This document shows, piece by piece, positions 7,189-15,681 of a DNA stretch of 64,000 bases (position 1 is its first letter; every line of letters starts with the position of its first letter). The notes beneath the pieces were generated by a model. It had not been told where the DNA came from and made no database searches. It saw nothing but the letters and a program-made list of their open reading frames with translations. This DNA comes from Pseudomonadota bacterium (GTDB lineage Bacteria > Pseudomonadota > Alphaproteobacteria > Acetobacterales > Acetobacteraceae): NCBI GenBank assembly GCA_021849425.1, contig JAJZSY010000001.1:225653-289652 (forward strand), read 5' to 3'. The translations under genes were made by a program, and so were the position numbers.

Positions 7189-9573
7189 TCAGCCGGCGGC
7201 GGCGCGGGGACGGGCCGGGAAGGCCAGCACCGGGCGGCCGCTGGTGAAGGCGCCGACGCGCTCGATGATCGCGGCGGCGTCGATGCCGTTGGCGCGGTAG
7301 AGATCGGCGATGGTGCCGGTCTGGCCGAAGCGCTCGACGCCGAGCGGCAGCACTGCATGGCCGGCGACGCCGCCGAGCCAGGACAGGGTGGCGGGATGGC
7401 CGTCGATCACCGTGACGATGCGGCAGCCGCGCGGGAGCGGGGCGAGCAGGCGCTCGGCGAGCGAACTCGCCGCCGCGCCGCGGCAGCGCGCGCGCTGGGA
7501 CGCGCTCCAGCCGGCGTGCAGGCGGTCGGCCGAGGTGATGGCGAGCACGCCGATATCGCGCCGGCTTTCCGCCAGCGCCCCGGCGGCGCGGATCGCCTCC
7601 GGCGCCACCACCCCCTGATAGGCGATGACGAGTTCGGCGTTCGGCCCCGGCTCGCGCAGCCAGTAGGCGCCGTCGGTCGCCCCCTGCCGCCAGGCGGCGC
7701 CGCGCCGGCCCGGCTGCTCGACCGGGTTGGTGGACAGGCGCAGATAGACCGAGCCGCCCGCCGCATCGGCAAGGCCAGTGGCCGGATCGGTCATCTCGCC
7801 GCCGTCGCGCTGGAGATGCTCGAACGCCCATTCCATGATGACGGCCAGCTCGTCGGCGAAGGCCGGCTCGAAGGCGGCGAGGCCGGGCTGGGTCATGCCG
7901 ATCGCCGGCGTGCCGATCGACTGGTGGGCCCCGCCCTCCGGCGCGAGGGTGACGCCCGAGGGCGTGCCGACCAGCAGGAAGCGGGCATCCTGGTAGCAGG
8001 CGTAGTTCAGCGCATCGAGCCCGCGGGCGATGAACGGATCGTAGACGGTGCCGATGGGGATGAGGCGGCGGCCGAACAGCGAACGGGCGAGGCCGGCGGC
8101 GGCGAGCAGCAGCATCAGGTTGGTCTCGGCGATGCCGAGTTCGAGATGCTGGCCCTCGGGCGCGAAATCCCAACGCGCGGTCGAGGGGATTTTCTCGGCG
8201 CGGAACAGGTCCGCCATCGCCTCGCGGGCGAACAGGCGGCGGCGGTTCACCCAGGGGCCGAGCGAGGTGGTGCCGGTGACGTCGGGCGAGGTGGTGAGGA
8301 TGCGCGCGGCGAGCGCGCTGTCGCCGCGGGCGAGATCGTCGAGGATGCGGCCGAACGCGGCCTGGGTGGAGATCTCGCGCTCGCCGGGTGCGGCGAGGGG
8401 GGGGACCGGCAGGTGCGCATCATCGTGCCGGCGGCGGCCGGCGGCGAAGAAGGGCACCGCGTCGAGCCAGGCGCGGAAGCCTTCCACGTCCGCGACCGCG
8501 GCGAAACGCTCCCATTCCTCGCCCGGCCTCACGCCCATGTGGCGCTGCCAGGCCCGCATCTGCTCGACCGTCATCACCCCGCCGTGATTGTCCTTGTGCC
8601 CGGCGATCGGCGTGCCCCAGCCCTTGATCGTGTAGGCGAGGAAGCAGGTCGGGCGGTCGTGATCGATGGCGGCGAAGGTGTCCGCCATGGTCTGCACGCA
8701 ATTGCCGCCGAGATTTTCCATCAGCGCGGCCAGCTCGGCATCGCTGCGCCGGGCGATCAGCGCCGAGACCGCGCCCTGGTCGCCCAGCTCGTCGAGCAGG
8801 CGCCGGCGCCAGGCGGCGCCGCCCTGGAAGGTGAGTGCTGCGTAGCGCTGGTTGGGGCAGGAATCGATCCAGCATCGCAGCGCCTCGCCGCCCGGCTCGG
8901 CGAAGGCCGCGCGCTGCAACGCGCCGTATTTGATCCGCACCACGTCCCAGCCAAAGGCCTCGAAGATCTTCTCGATGCGCTGCCACAGCCCCTCGCGGGC
9001 CACGCCGTCGAGCGACTGGCGGTTATAGTCGATCACCCACCAGACATCGCGCAGCCCGTTCTTCCAGCCTTCCTGGAGGCATTCGTGGATGTTGCCCTCG
9101 TCGATCTCGGCATCGCCCATCAGCGCGACCATGCGGCCGCGCCGCAGATCCCGCCCCCAGGGCTTCGCCGCGATATAGTCCTGAACCAGGGAGGCGAAGG
9201 AGGTGATGGCGACGCCGAGCCCGACCGAGCCGGTGGAAAAATCGACATCGTCATCGTCCTTGGTGCGGCTCGGATAGCTCTGGGTGCCGCCGAAGCCGCG
9301 GAAAGTCTCCAGCCGCGCGCGCGTGGTGTTGCCCATCAGGTATTGCATCGCGTGGAACACCGGGGCGGCGTGCGGCTTGACCGCGACGCGGTCTTCCGGG
9401 CGGAGCGCGGTGAAATAGAGCGCCGCCATGATACTCACCATCGAGGCGGAGGAGGCCTGGTGCCCGCCAATCTTGATGCCGTCCGCCTTCGGCCGGAGGT
9501 GGTTGGCGTTGTGGATCATCCAGTGCGACAGCCAGAGCAGGCGCTGTTCGGCGGTTTTCAGATGCGGCGTCAT
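7189..9573 (-). CDS. AceE-like thiamine-diphosphate 2-oxoacid dehydrogenase E1 / transketolase-family protein
   Basis: 794 residues, close to homodimeric pyruvate dehydrogenase E1 (about 880) but shorter. The ThDP/Mg site is GDAEIDEGN followed by WWVIDYNRQS near residues 155-190; GGHQASSASM and TKDDDDVDFSTGSVGLG match the AceE N-terminal domain; HLELGIAETN provides the conserved Glu that activates the cofactor; and TPSGVTLAPEGGAHQS carries the active-site His block. No E2 or E3 gene is adjacent. It is transcribed divergently from an Lrp-family regulator 114 bp away. In Pseudomonas putida, an E1-like 2-oxobutyrate enzyme (MdeB) has a nearby Lrp-type regulator (MdeR), so 2-oxobutyrate or another branched oxoacid is a reasonable guess; the methionine lyase partner is missing here. 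Confidence 0.85.
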   Translation of the reverse strand: MTPHLKTAEQRLLWLSHWMIHNANHLRPKADGIKIGGHQASSASMVSIMAALYFTALRPEDRVAVKPHAAPVFHAMQYLMGNTTRARLETFRGFGGTQSYPSRTKDDDDVDFSTGSVGLGVAITSFASLVQDYIAAKPWGRDLRRGRMVALMGDAEIDEGNIHECLQEGWKNGLRDVWWVIDYNRQSLDGVAREGLWQRIEKIFEAFGWDVVRIKYGALQRAAFAEPGGEALRCWIDSCPNQRYAALTFQGGAAWRRRLLDELGDQGAVSALIARRSDAELAALMENLGGNCVQTMADTFAAIDHDRPTCFLAYTIKGWGTPIAGHKDNHGGVMTVEQMRAWQRHMGVRPGEEWERFAAVADVEGFRAWLDAVPFFAAGRRRHDDAHLPVPPLAAPGEREISTQAAFGRILDDLARGDSALAARILTTSPDVTGTTSLGPWVNRRRLFAREAMADLFRAEKIPSTARWDFAPEGQHLELGIAETNLMLLLAAAGLARSLFGRRLIPIGTVYDPFIARGLDALNYACYQDARFLLVGTPSGVTLAPEGGAHQSIGTPAIGMTQPGLAAFEPAFADELAVIMEWAFEHLQRDGGEMTDPATGLADAAGGSVYLRLSTNPVEQPGRRGAAWRQGATDGAYWLREPGPNAELVIAYQGVVAPEAIRAAGALAESRRDIGVLAITSADRLHAGWSASQRARCRGAAASSLAERLLAPLPRGCRIVTVIDGHPATLSWLGGVAGHAVLPLGVERFGQTGTIADLYRANGIDAAAIIERVGAFTSGRPVLAFPARPRAAAG

Positions 9574-9639
9574 TCGCGGTCTCCCGGCGTGAGGGCGGTG
9601 CGCCGAGTGTAGGAAGCCAGCGGGAGCGAATCCTTGCGA

Positions 9640-9653
9640 TTCACGCGCGTGAA
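9640..9653. promoter_or_regulatory. 14-bp perfect palindrome, candidate regulator site
   Basis: TTCACGCGCGTGAA is a perfect palindrome in the 114-bp divergent region between the AceE-like and Lrp genes. A direct repeat, TGGTGAAAT, occurs at 9664-9672 and again at 9695-9703. The placement suits binding by the Lrp regulator and autoregulation; this is inference, since no site consensus for this regulator is known. Confidence 0.4.
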
Positions 9654-9687
9654 GGCGATATTGTGGTGAAATTTTTCATGGATTTTT

Positions 9688-10164
9688 ATGATCATGGTGA
9701 AATCCGGCAGCATCGACGATTTCGATAGGGAAATTCTGTCCGCTCTGCGGAGCGACGCGCGGATCTCCATGCTCGACCTCGCCGAGCGGGTCGGGCTGAG
9801 TGCGACGCCGGTGGCGCGCCGGGTGCGCCGGCTGGAGCGGGAGGGCATCATCCGCGGCTATACCGTGATGATCGACGAGGCGGCGCTCGGCTACGATGTC
9901 TCGGTGTTCGTCTCGGTGAAGCTGGACAAGCAGGTGGACGACGCGCTGGTGCGCTTCGAGGCGGCGATCGCCTCGTTTCCGGAAGTGGTCGATTGCTGGC
10001 TGATGACGGGCAGCCGCGACTATCTGCTGCGGGTGGTGACGACGAGCCTTGCCGGGTTCGAGCAGTTCCTGGTCGGGCAGCTGACGCGGGTGCGGGGTGT
10101 GGCCTCGATCGAGAGTTCGATCCCGCTGCGCCGGGTCAAGGCCGGGGTGTCGCGCGCGGCCTGA
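9688..10164 (+). CDS. Lrp/AsnC family transcriptional regulator
   Basis: 158 residues. An N-terminal winged HTH (DREILSALRSDARISMLDLAERVGLSATPVARRVRRLEREGII) is followed by the RAM ligand-binding domain, with GYDVSVFVSVKLDK and the FPEVVDCWLMTGSRDYLLRV segment typical of the family. It probably senses an amino acid or oxoacid and controls the divergent AceE-like gene. An in-frame ATG two codons downstream (9694) is an alternative start. Its closest regulatory analogy is MdeR or BkdR, which control oxoacid dehydrogenase genes. The 3' end converges on the GGDEF-EAL gene. Confidence 0.9.
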   Translation: MIMVKSGSIDDFDREILSALRSDARISMLDLAERVGLSATPVARRVRRLEREGIIRGYTVMIDEAALGYDVSVFVSVKLDKQVDDALVRFEAAIASFPEVVDCWLMTGSRDYLLRVVTTSLAGFEQFLVGQLTRVRGVASIESSIPLRRVKAGVSRAA

Positions 10165-10170
10165 AGGGGC

Positions 10171-10187
10171 GGCGCGAACGGCGCGCC
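10171..10187. terminator. GC hairpin between convergent genes
   Basis: GGCGCG (10171-10176), a 5-base loop and CGCGCC (10182-10187) form a short hairpin in the 25-bp gap between the convergent Lrp and GGDEF-EAL genes. It lacks a T tract, so it may only help rho-dependent termination. Confidence 0.35.
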
Positions 10188-10189
10188 GG

Positions 10190-12295
10190 TCAGGTGCCGG
10201 CGAAGGCGGAGACGGGGGGCAGGCGCGGCAATGCGTCTGCCCGGGCGCGCAGCCAGCCGGCGACATCCTCCTCAGGCATCGGCCGGCTGAACAGGTAGCC
10301 TTGCAGCGAGCCGACGCCGAGTTCGACGAGGTGGCGGTTCTGTTCCGTGGTCTCGACCCCCTCGGCCGTGACTTGCAGGCCGAGGGCACGGGCGATCGAG
10401 AGGATCGCCTCGATCGTGGCGTAGCCGTTGCGCCCGGCATCGCGGACGAAGGACTGGTCGATCTTGATGACGTCGATCGGCAGGTTGCCGAGGAAGGACA
10501 GCGAGGAGAAGCCGGTGCCGAAATCGTCGAGCAGGATGCCGATCCCCTTGCGGCGCAGGCTGTCGAAAAGCTGCGCCGAGCGTTCGGCGTCGTGCAGGAA
10601 CATGGTTTCGGTGATCTCGATCTTCAGGCGCGAGGGCGGCAGGCCGGAGACCGCGAGCGCGTGCTCGACATCCTCCATGAGATTGCCGACCAGCACATGG
10701 GCGACCGAGATGTTGACGGTGACGGCGATCGAGGGATCGGGCCAGCCGGCGGCGGCGAGGCAGGCCTGTTCGAGCACCCAGCCGCCGATCCGCTGGATCT
10801 GCCCGCTCTGCTCGGCGACGGGGATGAAGGTGGCGGGGCTGATCGCGCCGCGCAGCGGATGCATCCAGCGGAGCAGCGCCTCGAACGCGGTGCAGGCACC
10901 ATCGCGCGCGGAGATGATCGGCTGGAATGCCAGGCTGAACTGGCCGCCGCGGATCGCGTCCCGCAGCCCCTGCTCGAGGTCGTAGCGGTCCGCCATGTCT
11001 TCGGCGAGGGCGGGGTCGAACCGCTTGGCCCGGCTCTTGCCCTCGCGCTTGGCGGCATACATCGCGACATCGGCGGCGCGGATGACGATGTCGGCGGACT
11101 GGCCGTTATCGGGATAGAGGGCAACCCCGACCGACGCCTCGATCCGGCAGATATCGGCGCCGACGGTGATCGGCGGGCGGATCGCGTCGATCAGATTTCC
11201 GGCGAGGCGCAGCGCCGCGTCGCCATCGCAATCGGGAAGCGCGATCAGGAACTCGTCACCGCCCCAGCGTGCCACGTCGCCCCTGCCATCCACCGCCGCG
11301 GCCACCCGCGCGGCGGTCTGGCGCAGCACCTGATCACCGATTTCGTGGCCGCGCAGGTCGTTGATCTGCTTGAAATTGTCGAGATCGAGGAAGAGTAGCG
11401 CGACACCGGACGGCGATTGCGCGGTGCCGCCAAGCATTGCGGCGAGACGGCTGTTGAAGGTCGCGCGGTTGGAAAGCCCGGTCAGCGGGTCGATCGAGGC
11501 GAGGCGGCCGAGCGCCTCGGCATAACGTTCGCGCTCGGCAACCTCGTGGGCCAGTTCCGACGTCCGCTCCGCGACACGGCGCTCCAGCATCGCGTTGGCC
11601 TCGGCGAGATCGAGCCGGACCCGTTCGAGTGTCTTGCGCTCCTCTTCGGCGCGGATCGTCAGGACCTGGTTCCAGCGGGTGAGCCGGAGCCCGTTCAGCA
11701 CGGTGCGCGAGGTGCGCCGGGCGAACACGAAGGAGGCGATGAAGCCGAAAATGCCGAATACCGCGAATCTGCCGCCGTCATCCGGCCGCGCGAACAGCAC
11801 GAAGGCGACGCCCGGCAGCATCACCGCGGCGCAATAGCCGACGATCAGCCGGAAGCTCGCGCTCAGCACCGTGACGCTGCCGCCGGCCATGGCGAAGAAC
11901 ACCATGAAGGCATAGGCTTCGGAGAGGGGGGGCAGGCGCCAGAAGAACAGCCAGGAAAAACTGCCGAGCAGCAGGGCGAGCGCCATCGTGCCGGCGCCGA
12001 ACCGGCGGATCTGCCGCCGCCCGTCGAACGCCTGCTGGCGAAGCCGGGGAAACAGGATGAACATGTCGACGAAGCGGATCGCCGAGATCAGCAGGATACC
12101 GGCGTACCACGCATAGAGGCCGGGCGACAGCTCAGGTGTTCGCACCACGACGATCAGGATCGCGGAGACCGCGATGGTGACGAAAACGCTGCTGCTGCCC
12201 ATCGAATAGAGCAGCGATGCGCGATCACGCTGGATCAGCCGCTCAAGCTCGGGGTCTGGCGGGGCATCCGGGCTCGGGTGCGGGGTTGTCCACAT
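10190..12295 (-). CDS. Membrane-bound GGDEF-EAL protein (cyclic di-GMP turnover)
   Basis: 701 residues. About six hydrophobic segments occupy residues 30-215, then a coiled coil (ERVRLDLAEANAMLERRVAERTSELA) leads into a GGDEF domain whose catalytic loop reads RWGGDEFLIALPD, and an EAL domain with AFEALLRWMHP, NISVAHVL, IEITETMFL, DDFGTGFSSLSFL and AEGVET. Both catalytic motifs look intact, so the protein could make and break c-di-GMP; in tandem proteins one activity often dominates. The membrane part has no named sensor family that I recognise. The gene is monocistronic, and its start is 340 bp from the divergent phosphoribosyltransferase gene. Confidence 0.93.
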   Translation of the reverse strand: MWTTPHPSPDAPPDPELERLIQRDRASLLYSMGSSSVFVTIAVSAILIVVVRTPELSPGLYAWYAGILLISAIRFVDMFILFPRLRQQAFDGRRQIRRFGAGTMALALLLGSFSWLFFWRLPPLSEAYAFMVFFAMAGGSVTVLSASFRLIVGYCAAVMLPGVAFVLFARPDDGGRFAVFGIFGFIASFVFARRTSRTVLNGLRLTRWNQVLTIRAEEERKTLERVRLDLAEANAMLERRVAERTSELAHEVAERERYAEALGRLASIDPLTGLSNRATFNSRLAAMLGGTAQSPSGVALLFLDLDNFKQINDLRGHEIGDQVLRQTAARVAAAVDGRGDVARWGGDEFLIALPDCDGDAALRLAGNLIDAIRPPITVGADICRIEASVGVALYPDNGQSADIVIRAADVAMYAAKREGKSRAKRFDPALAEDMADRYDLEQGLRDAIRGGQFSLAFQPIISARDGACTAFEALLRWMHPLRGAISPATFIPVAEQSGQIQRIGGWVLEQACLAAAGWPDPSIAVTVNISVAHVLVGNLMEDVEHALAVSGLPPSRLKIEITETMFLHDAERSAQLFDSLRRKGIGILLDDFGTGFSSLSFLGNLPIDVIKIDQSFVRDAGRNGYATIEAILSIARALGLQVTAEGVETTEQNRHLVELGVGSLQGYLFSRPMPEEDVAGWLRARADALPRLPPVSAFAGT

Positions 12296-12635
12296 GGAAT
12301 GCTACCGTGCAGGCGTCGGTCTGCTGAAATGCGGTTTCGAATGCAAGACGGCATTGCTTTCAACTGTTTCGGGCGAGCGCCGGGACCGCCCTCCTGCGTC
12401 CCGAATTATGCACGATCCGGTTAACGAAACATTATCGAAACGGCTTTGCCCCGGGACCCTACCTTGCGCGGGAGGAATGACCGTCGCCTCGGGATCTGGA
12501 CCATCCCCCTCCCCTTCCCCTCCCCTTCCTCGCCGCACGGGGGGATCATCCGATCTGGTGATTCCATTTGACCGGCAACGCCGCCAGGCTCGGGACCGGC
12601 GCCGGGAGAGATTGCCGGGCGCGGGAGCGGAGACG
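12296..12635. other. Divergent intergenic region, 340 bp
   Basis: This stretch separates the GGDEF-EAL start (12295) from the phosphoribosyltransferase start (12636). It holds an AT-richer patch (about 12400-12440, with GTTAACGAAACATTATC) that could carry promoters for both directions and a C-rich run with CCCCTTCC repeats near 12507-12530. No convincing gene or RNA is visible. A frame continuous with the downstream gene extends back to 12294, but its composition is not protein-like. Confidence 0.5.
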
Positions 12636-13295
12636 ATGTTTCAGGACCGTCATGAGGCCGGCCTGCGCCTTGCCGCGCGGCTGCGCCGGTTCAGGCGCGC
12701 GCGGCCGGTGGTGCTGGCGCTGCCCCGCGGCGGCGTGCCGGTCGGTTTCGAGGTGGCCGCGGCACTGGAGGCGCCGCTCGATGTGCTGCTGGTCCACAAG
12801 CTCGGCGCGCCGCACCAGCCGGAGCTGGCGATCGGCGCGCTCGGCGAGGGAGAGACGGCGGCGCCGTATATCGACACGGCGCTGGTGCGGCGGCTCGGCG
12901 CCCCGGCGGCGTACATCGCCGGGGAGCAAACGCGGCAGGCGGCGGAGCTGGCGCGCAGGCGGTCGGTCTATTGCGCCGGGCGGGCGGCGGTTGCGATCGG
13001 CGGGCGGACGGCGATCGTCGTCGATGACGGGATCGCCTCGGGGGCGACGATGCGGGTGGCGCTGGAAATGGCGCGGGCGCGGCACCCAAAGCGACTTGTG
13101 CTGGCGGTGCCGGTTGCCGGGCAAGACGTGATCGCGCGGCTGCGCCCGCTGGCCGACGAGGTGGTCTGCGTCGAGATGCCGGCGAGCCTTGGCGCGGTCG
13201 GCGAATGGTATGCCGATTTCGGGCAGGTCGGCGATGACGAGGTGGTCGACACCCTCGCCCGCGCCGCGGCGCGGCCGGGCGCGAACCGCGGATGA
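12636..13295 (+). CDS. Phosphoribosyltransferase family protein (COG1926-like)
   Basis: 219 residues from the ATG at 12636, which has a purine-rich GGGAGCGGAG just upstream. The start reads MFQDRHEAGLRLAARL, typical of the COG1926 predicted phosphoribosyltransferases; VLALPRGGVPVGFEVA and DVLLVHKLGAPHQPELAIGA follow, and the PRPP-binding loop is AIVVDDGIASGATM near residue 128. The substrate is unknown. It is convergent with a PRPP-synthase-like gene. A similar set (this family, Prs-like, nicotinate phosphoribosyltransferase) recurs in other bacteria and suggests a shared PRPP-dependent salvage or stress role. Confidence 0.85.
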   Translation: MFQDRHEAGLRLAARLRRFRRARPVVLALPRGGVPVGFEVAAALEAPLDVLLVHKLGAPHQPELAIGALGEGETAAPYIDTALVRRLGAPAAYIAGEQTRQAAELARRRSVYCAGRAAVAIGGRTAIVVDDGIASGATMRVALEMARARHPKRLVLAVPVAGQDVIARLRPLADEVVCVEMPASLGAVGEWYADFGQVGDDEVVDTLARAAARPGANRG

Positions 13296-13312
13296 CGCGC
13301 CGGGCCGGCGCG
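13296..13312. terminator. 17-bp GC palindrome between convergent stops
   Basis: CGCGCCGGGCCGGCGCG is a perfect palindrome around a central base and fills the whole 18-bp gap between the phosphoribosyltransferase and PRPP-synthase-like stops. It may terminate both transcripts, though it has no T tract. Confidence 0.4.
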
Positions 13313-13313
13313 G

Positions 13314-14273
13314 TCATGCCGCGTCGTGGCAGGTCGCGATGGCGCGGGCGATCGTTTCAGCGGCATCGATGATGGCAAGGCGGCGCGGCGCCCCCGCGCC
13401 GGCATCGCCGGGCGGCACGGTGTTGGCGATGACGATGCCATCGAGCAGCGGCGAGGCGAAGAGTTCGGGCGCGCCGCCCACGAACAGGCCATGCGCGGCG
13501 GCGGCGTGCACCGCGACGGCGCCGGCCTCGCGGCAGGCGCGGGCGGCGCGCAGCAGGGTGCCGCCGGTGCTGACGAGATCGTCGATGATGATCGCCGCCC
13601 GGCCGCGCACCTCGCCGGCGAGGAGCGCGCCGCTGACCACGCCGCCCGAGCGGTGTTTCTCCATGCAGGCGCTGCCCACATCCGCGCCGGTGGCGGCTTC
13701 GAGCGCCTGGCGGAACTGTTCGGCCCGCTTGGCGCCGCCGGCATCCGGCGAGACCGCGACGACGCGGGAGCGGCGCGGCAGGGCGGCGAAATGCGCGGCG
13801 AAGAGCGGCGCCGCCGGCAGGTGGATCGTGGGGCAGCGGAACGCGTTCTCGAAGGCGGCGAGGTTGTGCACCTCGAGCGCGATCACCCCGGCGATGCCGA
13901 CCGCCTCGAACAGGGCGGCGACGTAGCGGGTGGTGATCGGGTCGTTGGGCTTGGTCCGGCGATCCTTGCGGGCGTAGCACAGATAGGGGGTGACGGCGGT
14001 GACGCGGGCGGCGCCGGCATCGCGCAGCGCGCCGCAGAAGAACAGCAGGCGGCAGAGCCTGTCGTTGGGCGAGGCGCCGGGGCCGCCATGCAGGCTGTGC
14101 AGCACGAACGCGTCGTGGCCGCGCACATCCTGCAGCGGCCGCGCCTTGTGCTCGCCGTCCTCGAACTCGCGCTCCTCGTGGCGGGCGAGCGCGATTTCGA
14201 GACGGGCGGCGACCCGGCCGGCCAGCGGCGCGCTGCCCTGGAGGCCGAACAGCGAGAGCGGGGCGCGGGTCAT
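13314..14273 (-). CDS. Ribose-phosphate pyrophosphokinase-like protein
   Basis: 319 residues, the usual Prs length (about 315). It has the two-lobed layout, with FEDGEHKARPLQDVRGHDAFVLHSLHGG in place of the Prs N-terminal motif, YLCYARKDRRTKPNDPITTRYVA (ATP-binding loop), VAVSPDAGGAKRAEQF, the flexible catalytic loop EKHRSGG, and the ribose-5-phosphate/PRPP loop IIIDDLVSTGGTL. It should make PRPP from ribose-5-phosphate and ATP. The divergent N-terminus shows it is not the housekeeping Prs but a second paralogue. The gene lies downstream of pncB and the kinase-like gene, and PncB consumes PRPP, so the group looks functionally coherent. Confidence 0.85.
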   Translation of the reverse strand: MTRAPLSLFGLQGSAPLAGRVAARLEIALARHEEREFEDGEHKARPLQDVRGHDAFVLHSLHGGPGASPNDRLCRLLFFCGALRDAGAARVTAVTPYLCYARKDRRTKPNDPITTRYVAALFEAVGIAGVIALEVHNLAAFENAFRCPTIHLPAAPLFAAHFAALPRRSRVVAVSPDAGGAKRAEQFRQALEAATGADVGSACMEKHRSGGVVSGALLAGEVRGRAAIIIDDLVSTGGTLLRAARACREAGAVAVHAAAAHGLFVGGAPELFASPLLDGIVIANTVPPGDAGAGAPRRLAIIDAAETIARAIATCHDAA

Positions 14274-14298
14274 GGCGGCATCCTTTCACCCATCGGGG

Positions 14299-15681
14299 TC
14301 ATGCGGGCGGGGCGTCGTTGGTATCGGTGTCGGTGTCGGCATCCGCATCGAGCCGCATGCCCTGCCCCGCGGCGAGGGCGGCGGCGCGGGCGCGGGCGGG
14401 CGCATCGCCGGGTGACGCGACGAGCAGGACGCTACCGCCGGCGGCGAGCGTGGCCGCGGCCTCGCGCCAGCGCGGCCCCTCGGCCCCGGCGAGACGAAGG
14501 ATGCGCGCGCCGGGCGGCGAACTGGCCGCCGCGGCGCGGCGCGCGGCGCGGGCGCGGGTCGCCGCGTCGTCCGGCCCGGCAAGGAACATCAGGCGCGGCG
14601 GGGCGGGGTCGAGAAACCGGCGCGAAGCGGCAAGGTGAGCCCGCGCGGCGGCGGCGAACGCGGGCATTTCGGCCGGGTCGGTCTGCCGGCAGGCCTTGCC
14701 GGCCAGGGCGTAGCAGCGGGTCGCGGCGCGCAGGGACAGGAAGAGCGGCAGGGCGCGCGGCCAGTCGGGATCGGGGGCGGCGTCCTGATCGGCGTTGAAC
14801 AGCGCGTTGGCGAGATCGCGCCGGCCGCGCAACTCGAGGTCCATCAGCAGGAAGGCGAGATCGTGCAGCGTGTCGATGCAGCCGATCTCGTCGCTGAACT
14901 CGATGCAGTCGAACAGGGTCGGCCGGCCGCGGAAGAGGCAGATATTGGCAAGCCGGAGATCGCCGTGACAGCGCCGCACCCAGCCGGACGCGCGGCGCCG
15001 GTCGAGCAGCGGCGCGAGGGAGGCGAGGGAGGCTTCGGCGCGGCGGCCGAGGGCGGCGACCGCTTCGCCATCGAGCAGGGGGCCACCAGGCGCGGGACCG
15101 CCAGGCGCGGGACCATCGGCTGGCCGGGTGAAGCGGGCGAGTTCGCGGGCGTTGTCGGCGATGACGCGGGCGACCGCGGCGCTGCCGCCATGATCGGGCC
15201 GGCGCGCGGCGGCGAGATGGAAGCGGGCGATCCCGGCGCCGAGGGCGCGCATCAGCGCCGGGGTGAGCGCGCCGGCCGGCGCCATCGCGTCCAGCAGGTC
15301 GGCCTGGGCGAAGCGGCGCATCATCACCACGCAGTCGAGCGTCTCGCCCGGACCATCGAAGGCGAGGCGGCCGGCTTCATCGCGGGTGATGCGGCGGACC
15401 GCGAGATAGAGCGCGGGCGCGGTGCGGCGGTTCAGCGTCAGCTCCGCCTCGCAGGCGGCGCGGCGGGCGGCGAGCGTGGTGTAGTCGAGTGCGGCGTAGC
15501 GGATCGCCCGCTTGAGCTTGTAGGCGCGGTCGGCGGCGAGAAAGACGATCGAGCAGTGGCTGGCGATGCGCTCGACCCGCCCGCCGGCGAGGCCGTAACT
15601 CGCCGGCCGCGAGAGGAAGGCGATCGCCGCCTGCTGGTCGGGCGGATCGGCGGGAAGCGGATCGGCGGGTGGCGCGGTCAC
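14299..15681 (-). CDS. Aminoglycoside phosphotransferase-fold protein with degenerate C-terminal kinase domain
   Basis: 460 residues. The N-terminal part (about 1-340) resembles the COG2187 APH-fold proteins: FLSRPASYG, IVFLAADRAYKLKRAIRYAALDY with the ATP-binding Lys, WVRRCHGDLRLANICLF as the catalytic HGD loop and FDCIEFSDEIGCIDTLHDLAFLLMDLE as the metal-binding block. Family members usually carry a second, ATP-binding kinase domain with GLSGTGKS. Here the matching position reads AGPDDAATRARAARR, so the P-loop is lost, and the domain is only about 110 residues, ending in an Asp/Thr-repeat tail (DADADTDTDTND). Its start overlaps the pncB stop by 4 bases (ATGA). Confidence 0.8.
   Translation of the reverse strand: MTAPPADPLPADPPDQQAAIAFLSRPASYGLAGGRVERIASHCSIVFLAADRAYKLKRAIRYAALDYTTLAARRAACEAELTLNRRTAPALYLAVRRITRDEAGRLAFDGPGETLDCVVMMRRFAQADLLDAMAPAGALTPALMRALGAGIARFHLAAARRPDHGGSAAVARVIADNARELARFTRPADGPAPGGPAPGGPLLDGEAVAALGRRAEASLASLAPLLDRRRASGWVRRCHGDLRLANICLFRGRPTLFDCIEFSDEIGCIDTLHDLAFLLMDLELRGRRDLANALFNADQDAAPDPDWPRALPLFLSLRAATRCYALAGKACRQTDPAEMPAFAAAARAHLAASRRFLDPAPPRLMFLAGPDDAATRARAARRAAAASSPPGARILRLAGAEGPRWREAAATLAAGGSVLLVASPGDAPARARAAALAAGQGMRLDADADTDTDTNDAPPA

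Noticed and set aside
12500..12545. C-rich repeat (CCCCTTCC) before the phosphoribosyltransferase gene
   Set aside because: Simple low-complexity sequence; no tandem structure long enough to call a functional repeat.
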